A DNA stretch of 64,000 bases from Bryobacteraceae bacterium (lineage in GTDB: Bacteria > Acidobacteriota > Terriglobia > Bryobacterales > Bryobacteraceae). Positions 1-7,995 of the stretch are shown in pieces. The DNA lies in assembly GCA_041394945.1 (NCBI GenBank), contig JAWKHH010000001.1:2170001-2234000 (forward strand). Direction: 5' to 3'. How positions within the stretch are numbered: the stretch's first letter is position 1; each line of letters opens with the position of its first letter. The translations under genes were made by a program, and so were the position numbers. Below the pieces are notes generated by a model, which did not search any database, was not told where the DNA came from, and saw nothing but the letters and a program-made list of their open reading frames with translations.

Positions 1-1
1 G

Positions 2-187
2 CACGGACTGCATATGCCAGGGAACCGCATTCCGATCGTCCCGGTGACGGTGCTGACGGAGGACCGGCCCGACTACTGCCTTCTCCTGGCATGGAACTTC
101 TCGGCCGAGATCCTGAAGCAGCAACAATCGTATCGCGACCGCGGCGGACGCTTCATCATTCCCGTTCCGGAGTTGCGCATTGTCTGA
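2..187 (+). CDS. C-terminal end of a SAM-dependent C-methyltransferase-like protein (partial)
   Basis: Only the last ~61 residues are in the window; the gene starts upstream. The frame reads ...MPGNRIPIVPVTVL, then an LLLAWNFSAEIL segment, and ends VPELRIV before TGA at 185-187. This matches the C-terminal substrate-side domain (Methyltransf_14 type) of sugar C-methyltransferases, where a PGxxIPI segment is followed by an LLLAWNF strand. The next gene starts at TTG 180, inside this one, and ends in a similar domain, so the two look like paralogous neighbours in a glycan cluster. The catalytic part is not visible, so substrate cannot be judged. Confidence 0.75.
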   Translation, partial: HGLHMPGNRIPIVPVTVLTEDRPDYCLLLAWNFSAEILKQQQSYRDRGGRFIIPVPELRIV

Positions 188-1391
188 GAATGGCTGCACT
201 GCGTGCGGTTCCCCGCGAATGGAAGTGTTTCATGAAGTTCGCCGGGTTCCCGTTCACAACACGCTGCTCATGCGCAGCCGTGAGGAAGCGTCCGGTTTTC
301 CAACCGGCGACATCACGTTAGGCTACTGCTCGGCGTGCGGGTTCATCCGGAACACCGCCTACGATCCTTCACTCCAGCACTACTGCGGAGATATCGAAGA
401 AACCCAGGCGTTTTCAGCCACGTTCAACGCGTTTCACCAGCGTCTCGCCGAGGAGTTGATCGGCCGCCATCAACTACGCGGCAAGACCGTTCTGGAGATC
501 GGCTGCGGAAAAGGGGAGTTTCTCCGGATGCTCTGCGAGTTGGGCGGCAACCGCGGCACGGGATTCGATCCCGCCGTCGTGCCCGAACGCAACGGTGGAG
601 GGGATGCTACTTTCATCGCCGACTTCTATTCCTCCCGATACTTCGACTATCAGGCGGACCTGTTCATCTGCAAGATGACGCTCGAGCATATCCGCGACGC
701 GGCCGAGTTTACCGGGATGGTGAGACGGGCCGCGCTGCAGCGCGGGTCGCCAGCTTTCTTCATGGTTCCTAACGCCAGCCACGTGCTGCGCTCGGGAGCT
801 TTCTGGGATGTTTACTACGAACACTGCTCTTACTTCACGCCGGGTGCGCTGGCGCGAATGTTTCGCGCCCAAGGTTGGCGCGTAACGGGACTCTGGACCG
901 AGTACGAGGATCAGTATCTCGCGATCGAGGCGGAACCTTGCGGAGGCCTTGAGTCCGCGCTTGAACCGCACGCGGCGGCGACCGAGGAGACGCCGCGGGA
1001 AGGGAGAGCCGCGGCCGGGGACTTCGCGAGGAACGTCGACGAGGCGATCGAGGCATGGCGCGCGTTGGCGCGATCGATGCGGCCCGGCGGGAAGCCGTGG
1101 GCGCTTTGGGGCGGCGGCTCCAAGGCCGTTGCGTTTGTCTCGGCACTAGGAGGCGAGTTGGGTCCGAGCTACGCAGTGGACATCAATCCGTACAAGCAAG
1201 GCGCTTTTCTGCCCGGGTCCGGGATTCCGGTGATCGGCCCGGCGGCGTTGCGCAACCAACGGCCGGAGTATGTGGTCGTCATGAATCCGATCTACCAGCG
1301 GGAAGTGGAGGAGGAACTCGCGCGGCAGGGCGTGGACACCAAGGTCCTGGCCCTCGACGCGGCGGTCCCACCGCGGAAGGAGGTTGTTTGA
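180..1391 (+). CDS. Class I SAM-dependent methyltransferase with N-terminal zinc-binding domain
   Basis: The 403-aa protein has three parts. N-terminal CxxC pairs (CTACG near residue 6, CSACG near residue 50) fit the zinc-binding Methyltransf_13 domain. The SAM-binding core carries VLEIGCGKGEFL near residue 104. The C-terminal Rossmann-like part has NPYKQGAFLPG, the Methyltransf_14 type seen in deoxysugar C-methyltransferases. I use the TTG start at 180: later ATG starts would remove the first CxxC pair, and GGAG at 169-172 lies 7 bases upstream. It overlaps the previous stop codon by 8 bases, suggesting translational coupling. Likely modifies a nucleotide-activated sugar in the cytoplasm; substrate unknown. 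Confidence 0.85.
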   Translation: MSENGCTACGSPRMEVFHEVRRVPVHNTLLMRSREEASGFPTGDITLGYCSACGFIRNTAYDPSLQHYCGDIEETQAFSATFNAFHQRLAEELIGRHQLRGKTVLEIGCGKGEFLRMLCELGGNRGTGFDPAVVPERNGGGDATFIADFYSSRYFDYQADLFICKMTLEHIRDAAEFTGMVRRAALQRGSPAFFMVPNASHVLRSGAFWDVYYEHCSYFTPGALARMFRAQGWRVTGLWTEYEDQYLAIEAEPCGGLESALEPHAAATEETPREGRAAAGDFARNVDEAIEAWRALARSMRPGGKPWALWGGGSKAVAFVSALGGELGPSYAVDINPYKQGAFLPGSGIPVIGPAALRNQRPEYVVVMNPIYQREVEEELARQGVDTKVLALDAAVPPRKEVV

Positions 1392-1393
1392 AG

Positions 1394-2380
1394 ATGAACA
1401 CGCCGCGAGTCTCGATTGGGCTTCCGATCTACAACGGGTCGAACTTCATGCGCGAGACCATTGACAGCGTCCTTCGGCAGACGTTCACTGATTGGGAACT
1501 GGTGATTTGCGACAACGCTTCGACGGATGCGACACCGGAGATCTGCCGGGAGTATGCGGCTCGCGACTCGAGGATTCGCTTCTATGCAAACGCGAAGAAC
1601 ATGGGCGCCGCCTACAACTACGACCGCGTCCTCGAGCTTTCCCGCGGAGAGTATTTCAAATGGACGGCGCACGACGACTTGATGGCTCCGGACTTTCTCG
1701 AGAAGTGCGCCGGACTGCTAGACTCCGACCGGAGCGCCATCGGCGCGGCACCGCAAGCGGCGATGATCGACGAGTCGGGGCAGATCCTGAGAGAGCCGTG
1801 GAGGGAGGTCTCGATGTCGTCCGAACGTCCGTCGGAACGATATCGGCAGCAGCTGACTGACGCGGAGGGTTTCCGGCAGATCTTCGGACTATATCGCACG
1901 CCGGTTGTGCGCAACTGCGGGCCTAACGGACGCTGGGGCAGTTCGGACAAGAACTTTCTCGCCCGCCTCAGCCTGCAGGGAAAGATCCTGGTAACCGATA
2001 CTGTGCTCTACTCGCGGGTGCACCCGCTCCAAAGCGTGAATGCGCACACCAGCACGCATGCACGTTCGATCTGGTTCGATCCCAAGCTGGCGGGAAAAAT
2101 TCATTTCCCACGTTTCTCGATGGTCTGGGACTACCTGAGCGCGGTGTTCGCGTATCCGATGCCATTTTCGGAGCGGCTCCGGGCAACCGGATACTGGCTC
2201 CGCCACATGCACTGGCCGGGCCTCGCGAAGGACGTGGCGGTCGCCGGACTCACACTGGCCCACCGCGCGCTGCCGGGCCGCTGGGAGCCGGATCAGATCA
2301 TCGACCCGACCGCAAAGCGCAGGACGCAAAAGTACGCGCAAAGCCCGGTGGGGCTCGAAGCGGGGAAGAAGAGCCGGTAG
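1394..2380 (+). CDS. Family 2 glycosyltransferase
   Basis: The 328-aa protein begins RVSIGLPIYNGSNFM, the usual GT-A opening. It has a DNASTDATPEI nucleotide-binding segment and HDDLMAPDFL, where HDD is the probable metal-binding DxD equivalent near residue 95. GT2 enzymes move a sugar from a nucleotide donor to a growing glycan or lipid-linked acceptor on the cytoplasmic face. The start is 2 bases after the upstream methyltransferase stop. No long membrane segment is evident. Neighbours (methyltransferases upstream, exostosin-like protein downstream) indicate an exopolysaccharide or O-antigen type cluster; sugar specificity cannot be read. Confidence 0.9.
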   Translation: MNTPRVSIGLPIYNGSNFMRETIDSVLRQTFTDWELVICDNASTDATPEICREYAARDSRIRFYANAKNMGAAYNYDRVLELSRGEYFKWTAHDDLMAPDFLEKCAGLLDSDRSAIGAAPQAAMIDESGQILREPWREVSMSSERPSERYRQQLTDAEGFRQIFGLYRTPVVRNCGPNGRWGSSDKNFLARLSLQGKILVTDTVLYSRVHPLQSVNAHTSTHARSIWFDPKLAGKIHFPRFSMVWDYLSAVFAYPMPFSERLRATGYWLRHMHWPGLAKDVAVAGLTLAHRALPGRWEPDQIIDPTAKRRTQKYAQSPVGLEAGKKSR

Positions 2381-2395
2381 AAACGATTTCAGCCG

Positions 2396-3466
2396 ATGCC
2401 AAGAATCTATACCGAATTCACGGCTCCTCCTCATCTCGCCGGCCGGGCCCATCCGCATCCCGCGGTGAAACATTGCCTGGATAACTCGAACTCGCCGTTC
2501 GTACTCGTGGCGGAGCCGTCCGAAGCAGACGTATTTGTGCTGCCTTACGAGTGGAGTTACTACGTATTCGAAGGACGGACCGGGGAAGCAAAAGCGCTGG
2601 CGGCCAAGGCGCGACAGTACGGCAAGAAAGTCTGGGCGTGGCACCGGGGCGACCTGCCGCCGAGGATACCGTTAGAGAATTGCTTCTCTTGCCAATCCGC
2701 ACTCTACCGGTCCCGGTGGACCGAGCGCCAGATCCCCTCCCCATTCTTCATTGATGACCCGCTGCCGTCCCATTGCGGAAGCGAACTGAAGCTCCGGCAG
2801 AAGCGGGAGCGGCCCACGGTTGGTTTCTGCGGCTATGGAGACGCCGTTTGGGCCAAGATCGCCTACGGGAGTTATCTCAACCTCAGGCATAACTTCCGCT
2901 CGCGGAGGGCGGATGCTTCCTGGGAGACGATGCCTTGGCGGCCCGCGACGCTCCTGCGCGCATCGGCGCTGAAGAGGCTCGACCGCGACGCGCGGATCGA
3001 TACGGTTTTCCGTGTCCGGAGGAAAGCGTTCAAGATACTCAGCCAGGCGGCGGCGGCTCCGGAGACGAAGCCCTTGGTCACGGAGTACTTCGACACGATC
3101 CTGAGCACCGACTACACGCTTTGCATCCGTGGTTATGGCAATTGGTCCGTTCGCCTGTGGGAGACGCTGGCCTGCGGACGGATTCCTATCTTCGTGGACA
3201 CCGATTGCGTTCTACCGGACGCTGGGATCGACTGGAGGGAGTTCGCGGTTTGGGTGGATGCAAGCGAACTCGCCTCGCTGCCGGAACACCTGTTGGATTT
3301 TCACGCCCGGCTGAGTCCGCGGGAGTTCCTCGAGAAACAGCGCCTTTGCCGCCGGATTTGGGTTGAGCGCTTTTCCCGCGACGGCTTTATGAAGTACCTG
3401 GCCGACGAACGTTTGCCTCAGCTACTGGCGCCGCTTGCTCCGGACTTCGACGAAATCGCGCGCTGA
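2396..3466 (+). CDS. Exostosin-family (GT47-like) glycosyltransferase
   Basis: The 356-aa protein has features of bacterial exostosin-like proteins: an N-terminal half with EADVFVLPYEW, and a C-terminal half with LCIRGYGNWSVRLWETLACGRIPIFVDTD split over about 30 residues. In exostosins the C-terminal G/N-x-S-x-R-xxE-xLxxGxIPV pattern is the nucleotide-sugar site. The fit is good at motif level. It starts 15 bases after the GT2 gene on the same strand and is the last + gene before convergent genes, so it probably ends the glycan operon. Donor and acceptor are unknown. Confidence 0.75.
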   Translation: MPRIYTEFTAPPHLAGRAHPHPAVKHCLDNSNSPFVLVAEPSEADVFVLPYEWSYYVFEGRTGEAKALAAKARQYGKKVWAWHRGDLPPRIPLENCFSCQSALYRSRWTERQIPSPFFIDDPLPSHCGSELKLRQKRERPTVGFCGYGDAVWAKIAYGSYLNLRHNFRSRRADASWETMPWRPATLLRASALKRLDRDARIDTVFRVRRKAFKILSQAAAAPETKPLVTEYFDTILSTDYTLCIRGYGNWSVRLWETLACGRIPIFVDTDCVLPDAGIDWREFAVWVDASELASLPEHLLDFHARLSPREFLEKQRLCRRIWVERFSRDGFMKYLADERLPQLLAPLAPDFDEIAR

Positions 3467-3493
3467 GAGCCGGACGAACGGACTCCGATAGCG

Positions 3494-5161
3494 TCAGCTC
3501 TTTCCCGCAATTTGCCACTCGGTGAACGGACTGCGCGCGCCTCGGATATTGACGTTGAGCAGGTACGGCTTGCGCGCGGCGAAGGCGCGCTTCACCGCCG
3601 GGCCGACCTCGTCGAGCCGCGTGATGTTCTCGCCCTCACCGCCGAACCCTTTCATTACGAGGTCGTAGCGGGTGGCGCGGAGTTCGCAGGCGACCGTCGA
3701 GCCGCAGAGGGCGCCCTGCAGTTCGCGTTCGAGGCCCCAGCCGGCGTCGTTGCCGACGATGATCACGATGGGCAGGTTGTAGCGGACGATGGTGTCGAGC
3801 TCGCAGACGTAGAAGCCCAACGATCCGTCGCCGGTGATCATGGCGACGGGGCGGTCCGGATAGGCCTGCTGCAGGGCGATCGAGTTGGGGAGCGCCGAGC
3901 CGATAGTGCCGAGGGGGCCGAGGCGCAACCACCCGCCGGGGTTGTTCGCAGGAAGCGTGGCGCGGCCCCAGTGGATGAAGTCTCCGCCGTCCCAGGCGTA
4001 GAGAATGTCTTCGGGCAGGGCTTTGCCGAGTTCGGCGAAGAAGGCGGCCGGGTGGATCGGGTCGGTGCGGTCTTCGGCGACGGCGGCAAGTTTGGATTTC
4101 CAATCGTCACGCAGCGTTCGCTGACGCTTCAGCCAGGCGCTGCGAGATTTCCACTTCTCGGCGGGGCGCGACGGGAGCCGGTCCACCAGGGCGCGCAGCG
4201 TGGATCGGACGTCGGCGCAGACGCCGTATTCGATCTTACGCGCGTGACCGAGTTCCTGCGGGACGATGTCGATTTGAACGAACTTCGTCTCGGGCCGGAA
4301 CAGGCGCGGACCGCCGAGCGCGAGCCGGTAGTCGATGCGCTTGCCGAGCACGAGCACCACGTCGGCTTCCTTGAACGCTGTGTGGACGGCTTTGTTGAGC
4401 GCGCCGTCGGCGTAGCCCATGGCGGTGGGGAAGTCGTCGCGAAGGATTCCGCGGGCCATGGTGACGCTGTAGTAGGGAAGCTTGGTCTTGGTGAGGAACT
4501 GCTTGAGTTCCTTGCCGGCGTCGGCCCACCAGACGCCGCTGCCGGTGATGACGATCGGCTTCTCGGCGCCTTCAAGGAGCGCGAGGATACGTTCGATCTC
4601 CGCGTCCGATGGCGCGGCGGCGGGAGTCTGGCGCAGCGGTGGCATCGCCAGCGGATTCGCGGCTTCGGCGGCGAACAGGTTCACCGGGATCGTCAGGTGC
4701 ACCGGACCCATGCGTCCGGCGACGGCTTCCTGGTATGCCTTGCCGAGGTAGAAGGGGATCTGGTTGGCGGCCGCCGGCTGCGCCGCCCACTTGCAGACGG
4801 GGGCGGCCATGCCGACCTGGTCAATCACCTGGAAGACCTGGCGACCGGCGAGGGCCGTGGAGGGAGCGCCACTGACGGCGATCATCGGGCTGGCGGCCTG
4901 GAACGCGGTGGCGATGCCGGTGAGGGAGTTGGTGTGGCCCGGACCGCCGGTAACGAGGGAGATGCAGGGCTTGCGGTGAATGCGGCCGTGGGCGTCCGCG
5001 GCGTGCGTGACGCCGGACTCATGCCGCATGTCGACAATGCGCATTCCGCGCTTGCCGGCGACACTGAGGACTTCATTGAGATGATCCCCGACGAGGGTGT
5101 AGATGTCGCGGATCTCGAGTTGTTCCATCGCGTCGACGAAGAGTTCGGCACCAGTGGGCAT
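3494..5161 (-). CDS. Thiamine-diphosphate-dependent enzyme of the acetolactate synthase / 2-hydroxyacyl-CoA lyase superfamily
   Basis: The 555-aa length is typical of three-domain ThDP enzymes. The N-terminal PYR domain has the catalytic glutamate in MRHESGVTHAADAHG near residue 50, followed by LVTGGPGHTNSLTG. The central domain has GSGVWWADAG. The C-terminal PP domain has the Mg/ThDP signature GDGSLGFY...IIVGNDAGWG. Such enzymes decarboxylate or ligate 2-keto acids, or cleave 2-hydroxyacyl-CoA. The NDAGWG ending resembles the hydroxyacyl-CoA lyase/oxalyl-CoA decarboxylase side more than classical IlvB, and no IlvN regulatory subunit is adjacent, so I give no symbol. It stands alone, convergent with the glycan cluster. 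Confidence 0.85.
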   Translation of the reverse strand: MPTGAELFVDAMEQLEIRDIYTLVGDHLNEVLSVAGKRGMRIVDMRHESGVTHAADAHGRIHRKPCISLVTGGPGHTNSLTGIATAFQAASPMIAVSGAPSTALAGRQVFQVIDQVGMAAPVCKWAAQPAAANQIPFYLGKAYQEAVAGRMGPVHLTIPVNLFAAEAANPLAMPPLRQTPAAAPSDAEIERILALLEGAEKPIVITGSGVWWADAGKELKQFLTKTKLPYYSVTMARGILRDDFPTAMGYADGALNKAVHTAFKEADVVLVLGKRIDYRLALGGPRLFRPETKFVQIDIVPQELGHARKIEYGVCADVRSTLRALVDRLPSRPAEKWKSRSAWLKRQRTLRDDWKSKLAAVAEDRTDPIHPAAFFAELGKALPEDILYAWDGGDFIHWGRATLPANNPGGWLRLGPLGTIGSALPNSIALQQAYPDRPVAMITGDGSLGFYVCELDTIVRYNLPIVIIVGNDAGWGLERELQGALCGSTVACELRATRYDLVMKGFGGEGENITRLDEVGPAVKRAFAARKPYLLNVNIRGARSPFTEWQIAGKS

Positions 5162-5230
5162 GAGTAGCCATCATACCGCCCGGCGGCCTTGCTCGACGCA
5201 GAGTTCGACGGGGCGAACGCCGTGGAGCGC

Positions 5231-5896
5231 CTAGGAAAGGTTAGGGATCTTGATGATCTTTTTCTGGATCGCGTACTGCACCAACTGCGCCTTGTTGTGG
5301 ATGTCGAGCTTGCGCATCAGGTTGAACTTGTGCGCCTCGACGGTCTTCACGCTGAGGTTCAGATCGCAGGCGATTTCCTTCACGGAGTTGCCCTCGGCAA
5401 GCATCTTCAGGACTTCGCGCTCGCGGCCCGTAAGAGTGGCGAAACGCGGCATGCGATTGGCGGACTTGATGCGACTGCGGAAGTCGTCCACCAGTTGCGA
5501 GAGCATGCGCGGGCTCAGGTAGCTGCCCCCGCGATTGGCGTCCCGCACGGCGGCCACCAACTGCTGCGACGGACTGTCTTTCAGGACGTAGCCGCTGGCG
5601 CCGACCTCCATGCCTTCGACGAGGTAGTCCTCGTCATCGTACATGGTCAGGAAAAGGACCTTCGTCTCCGGACGCGCCTTGCGGATCTGCCGGGTCGCTT
5701 CGAAGCTTGACAGGCCGGGCATCCCGATGTCCATGAGGATGATATCCGGACGGGTCTCATTGGCGCGTTCCACTGCGTCTCCGCCGTTGGAGGCCTCGCC
5801 AACCACCTCCATATCCTGTTCCGCCGAGATCAGGGTACGAATTCCCTGCCGAAACAGAGTGTGGTCATCCGCCAGCAAAATGCGAATCTTAGCCAT
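5231..5896 (-). CDS. NarL/FixJ-type response regulator
   Basis: The start is taken at ATG 5896 (MAKIRILLADDHTLF); an earlier in-frame start would add a tail before the receiver domain. The 221-aa product has a receiver domain with the acidic pair in LLADDH, the phospho-acceptor Asp in DIILMDIGMPG near residue 55 and the conserved Lys in YVLKDSP. A LuxR-type HTH follows (LTGREREVLKMLAEG through SVKTVEAHKFNLMRKL). The gene begins 19 bases after the stop of the upstream histidine kinase, so the two form a cognate pair. It should bind DNA when phosphorylated; target genes are not visible. Confidence 0.93.
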   Translation of the reverse strand: MAKIRILLADDHTLFRQGIRTLISAEQDMEVVGEASNGGDAVERANETRPDIILMDIGMPGLSSFEATRQIRKARPETKVLFLTMYDDEDYLVEGMEVGASGYVLKDSPSQQLVAAVRDANRGGSYLSPRMLSQLVDDFRSRIKSANRMPRFATLTGREREVLKMLAEGNSVKEIACDLNLSVKTVEAHKFNLMRKLDIHNKAQLVQYAIQKKIIKIPNLS

Positions 5897-5915
5897 AAAT
5901 CCTTCCGCTACTGTC

Positions 5916-7691
5916 CTATCTCCCGACGGCGTTACCAACGCCGGCCCTATCCCCGGTCTTTCGTCCGCGAGCCGGCCGGAAGACGCTCTCCCCTGCCGGC
6001 GGCCTGTCCTCGGAGGGAATCATCGCCGCGGCGGTGATCCCGCGGCCGGCGTTCGCGACCTCCAGAGCCGAACTGCCGCCGGTGACCGGCAGTTCCACGA
6101 TGACTCGTGTTCCCGAGCGTTTCCGGCTCCGTGGTTGGCGCGGAGTGCTCTCGATCCGGCACTGCCCCCCGAGAAGCGTGACACGCTCCCGGATTCCGGC
6201 GAGCCCGAACGAGTCGGGGTTGAGCACTCTGTCCTCCACGTGGAATCCTACGCCGTCGTCCTCGACAAGCAACCTCAAAATTCCATCGTCAGTCTGGACA
6301 GAAATGTTTACCTCTTCACAGGAGGAATGCTTCGCGACGTTGTTCAGGCACTCCTGAACCAACCGGTATCCGATGGTTTCCAGTTGCTTGCTCAGCGGCT
6401 CCAGACGGCCGATTTGCAGCTTCACGGTGACGGGATGCGCCATGCGGAACCGGTTCACCATCTGCCGCAGGGCCGGCGCAAGCCCAAGTTGCTCCAGGAC
6501 GGCTGGAGAAAGCGCGGCGATCAGCCGCCGAATCTCGACGATTGTCCGCTCGGTCATGTCGCGGACGGTTGCCAACCGCTCCCGCCACTGCTCGTCGCCA
6601 GGTGGCAGGTCCCGTTCCATCATCTCCATCTGCAGGCGGATCCAAAGCAGATCCTGCCCCGTCTGGTCGTGCAGTTCGTGGCTGATGCGCCGCCGCTCGG
6701 CCTCCTCCACGTGCATCAGATTCTCGGCGAGTTGGCGAATCTGCCGTTCCTGCGCGGCCAGATCCTCCAGCAGCTTTGCCTTCTCCGCTGCCATCATGCA
6801 GCGCTCGGCGGCCGCTGTAAGCAGATCGTGCTCCCTGGGCAGCCAGTCATACTCGCGCAGGAAGGCGAACTGCATGACCCCAGCCAAGCGGCCACCGGCG
6901 ACCAGCGGCACGGACCAGCACCGCCGGTATCCGCCGCGGCTCTTCCGGCCCCATTCCCGTTCGAGAACCCAGCCCGAGCGCGGCCCACCGTGTTTCGGCC
7001 GCTCAAGCTGTTTTCGCAGCCGCGCCGATTCTTTCAGCGCTTCCGTCTTGGCCGGCGGCCCGCCTTCGCCGAATGCCGCCCGCTCCACCAGCCGGCCCGC
7101 AGTGTCGATCAGGTACAAGCGCCCCTCATCCGCCTTGCTGAACCGCGCCAGAATCGCGAGAAAGCGCCTCAGCAAATCGTCGAGATTCTGCGCCTGCAGT
7201 TCGGCCCAGAACATCTCGTAGAACGCTTGCGTTTCCGCCTCGCGCACATGGTAGTAGGCGTTGTTCAGGGTCAGCAGCACACAAAACTGGAGCTGATCCC
7301 GAACCCACTGAAAGTTTCCACATTCCGCCGGGAGCCGCTGTTCCAACACCGGTTCGAGCAGTTTGTCGTATTCGGCAAGCGCGGAAACGATCGCCGCCGG
7401 CGACAGGTTCAGCTTCGCCAACCGGCGGCCGTTGTACTCCACCTGTTCGAAGAACTCCGCCGGCGGACGTCTCCGCCCGAGAAACCGAGCCGCCGCGCCC
7501 ACCGTCAATGCAGCCAGCGCCCTCCGCTGTCGCAGATCGAATCCCAGGGTGCGCAGGCGTTCCACGTACCGCGACTCCAGCCGGTCCGACTCGGGACGCA
7601 ACGCCGCGCCCAGTCGCGTCAGCAACATGCGCAGTTGGTCGCTGAGCATGTCCGCGGCTTCGGCCAACACCGGTTGCGAGACGTTCGTCAC
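5916..7691 (-). CDS. HisKA_3-type sensor histidine kinase with GAF-like domain
   Basis: The 591-aa kinase starts at GTG 7691. Roughly residues 1-170 are a helical region of unknown role. Residues ~180-300 look like a GAF domain (LRRFLAILARFSKADEGRLY and a following sheet-rich part). The dimerisation/phosphotransfer segment is RRISHELHDQTGQDL, with the phosphorylated His in SHELH. The ATPase domain has QECLNNVAKHS, EDDGVGF and FGLAGIRERV. No transmembrane helix is evident, so it is probably a soluble sensor. It is encoded just upstream of its response regulator. The N-terminus is uncertain because no good ribosome-binding site precedes GTG 7691. Confidence 0.9.
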   Translation of the reverse strand: MTNVSQPVLAEAADMLSDQLRMLLTRLGAALRPESDRLESRYVERLRTLGFDLRQRRALAALTVGAAARFLGRRRPPAEFFEQVEYNGRRLAKLNLSPAAIVSALAEYDKLLEPVLEQRLPAECGNFQWVRDQLQFCVLLTLNNAYYHVREAETQAFYEMFWAELQAQNLDDLLRRFLAILARFSKADEGRLYLIDTAGRLVERAAFGEGGPPAKTEALKESARLRKQLERPKHGGPRSGWVLEREWGRKSRGGYRRCWSVPLVAGGRLAGVMQFAFLREYDWLPREHDLLTAAAERCMMAAEKAKLLEDLAAQERQIRQLAENLMHVEEAERRRISHELHDQTGQDLLWIRLQMEMMERDLPPGDEQWRERLATVRDMTERTIVEIRRLIAALSPAVLEQLGLAPALRQMVNRFRMAHPVTVKLQIGRLEPLSKQLETIGYRLVQECLNNVAKHSSCEEVNISVQTDDGILRLLVEDDGVGFHVEDRVLNPDSFGLAGIRERVTLLGGQCRIESTPRQPRSRKRSGTRVIVELPVTGGSSALEVANAGRGITAAAMIPSEDRPPAGESVFRPARGRKTGDRAGVGNAVGR

Positions 7692-7995
7692 CGATTGATT
7701 TATCGAACTACATGGGGAAATACTTTAGTACCGTCCCATCACGGTCATCCTGTCCAACCTCGCCGACACACTGTCACCCCCCACTTGGGGGACCGTCGCC
7801 GTCAAATCATTGAATTTCAACGACACCGCCCGTGGCCTCCCACGTGCAGCTATCAACGCAGCCCAGTCCCGTACCGTGTGGCTGGCCCTGTCTGCTTGCG
7901 TTGGATCGGCGTTGCCGTTCCGTCAGGGCTCGGCAACGGCCTGCGCCGCCCTCCAGCGGCGATGCGGGACTGGGACTTTTTTCCAGCCCGATTCC
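7692..7995. other. 304-base gene-free stretch with nested inverted repeats
   Basis: I see no credible gene here. The part next to the kinase start holds two nested inverted repeats. The inner one is CCCCCA-CT-TGGGGG at 7778-7791. The outer one is ACGGTC at 7741-7746 paired with GACCGT at 7791-7796. A shorter element TACT-TT-AGTA is near 7721-7730. The stretch lies upstream of the kinase-regulator pair and downstream of the DUF1501 gene (both on the minus strand). It could therefore contain the kinase promoter, an operator or a transcript end. No strong -35/-10 pair stands out. Confidence 0.5.

Noticed and set aside
3512..5167. Long + strand open frame opposite the ThDP enzyme
   Set aside because: The minus-strand product has all ThDP-enzyme motifs; the + product has none.
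7920..7995. Intrinsic terminator after the DUF1501 gene (GGG-CTGG...CCAG-CCC with a T-run in the loop)
   Set aside because: The stem has a bulge and the T-run is in the loop, not after the stem, so it does not have terminator form.
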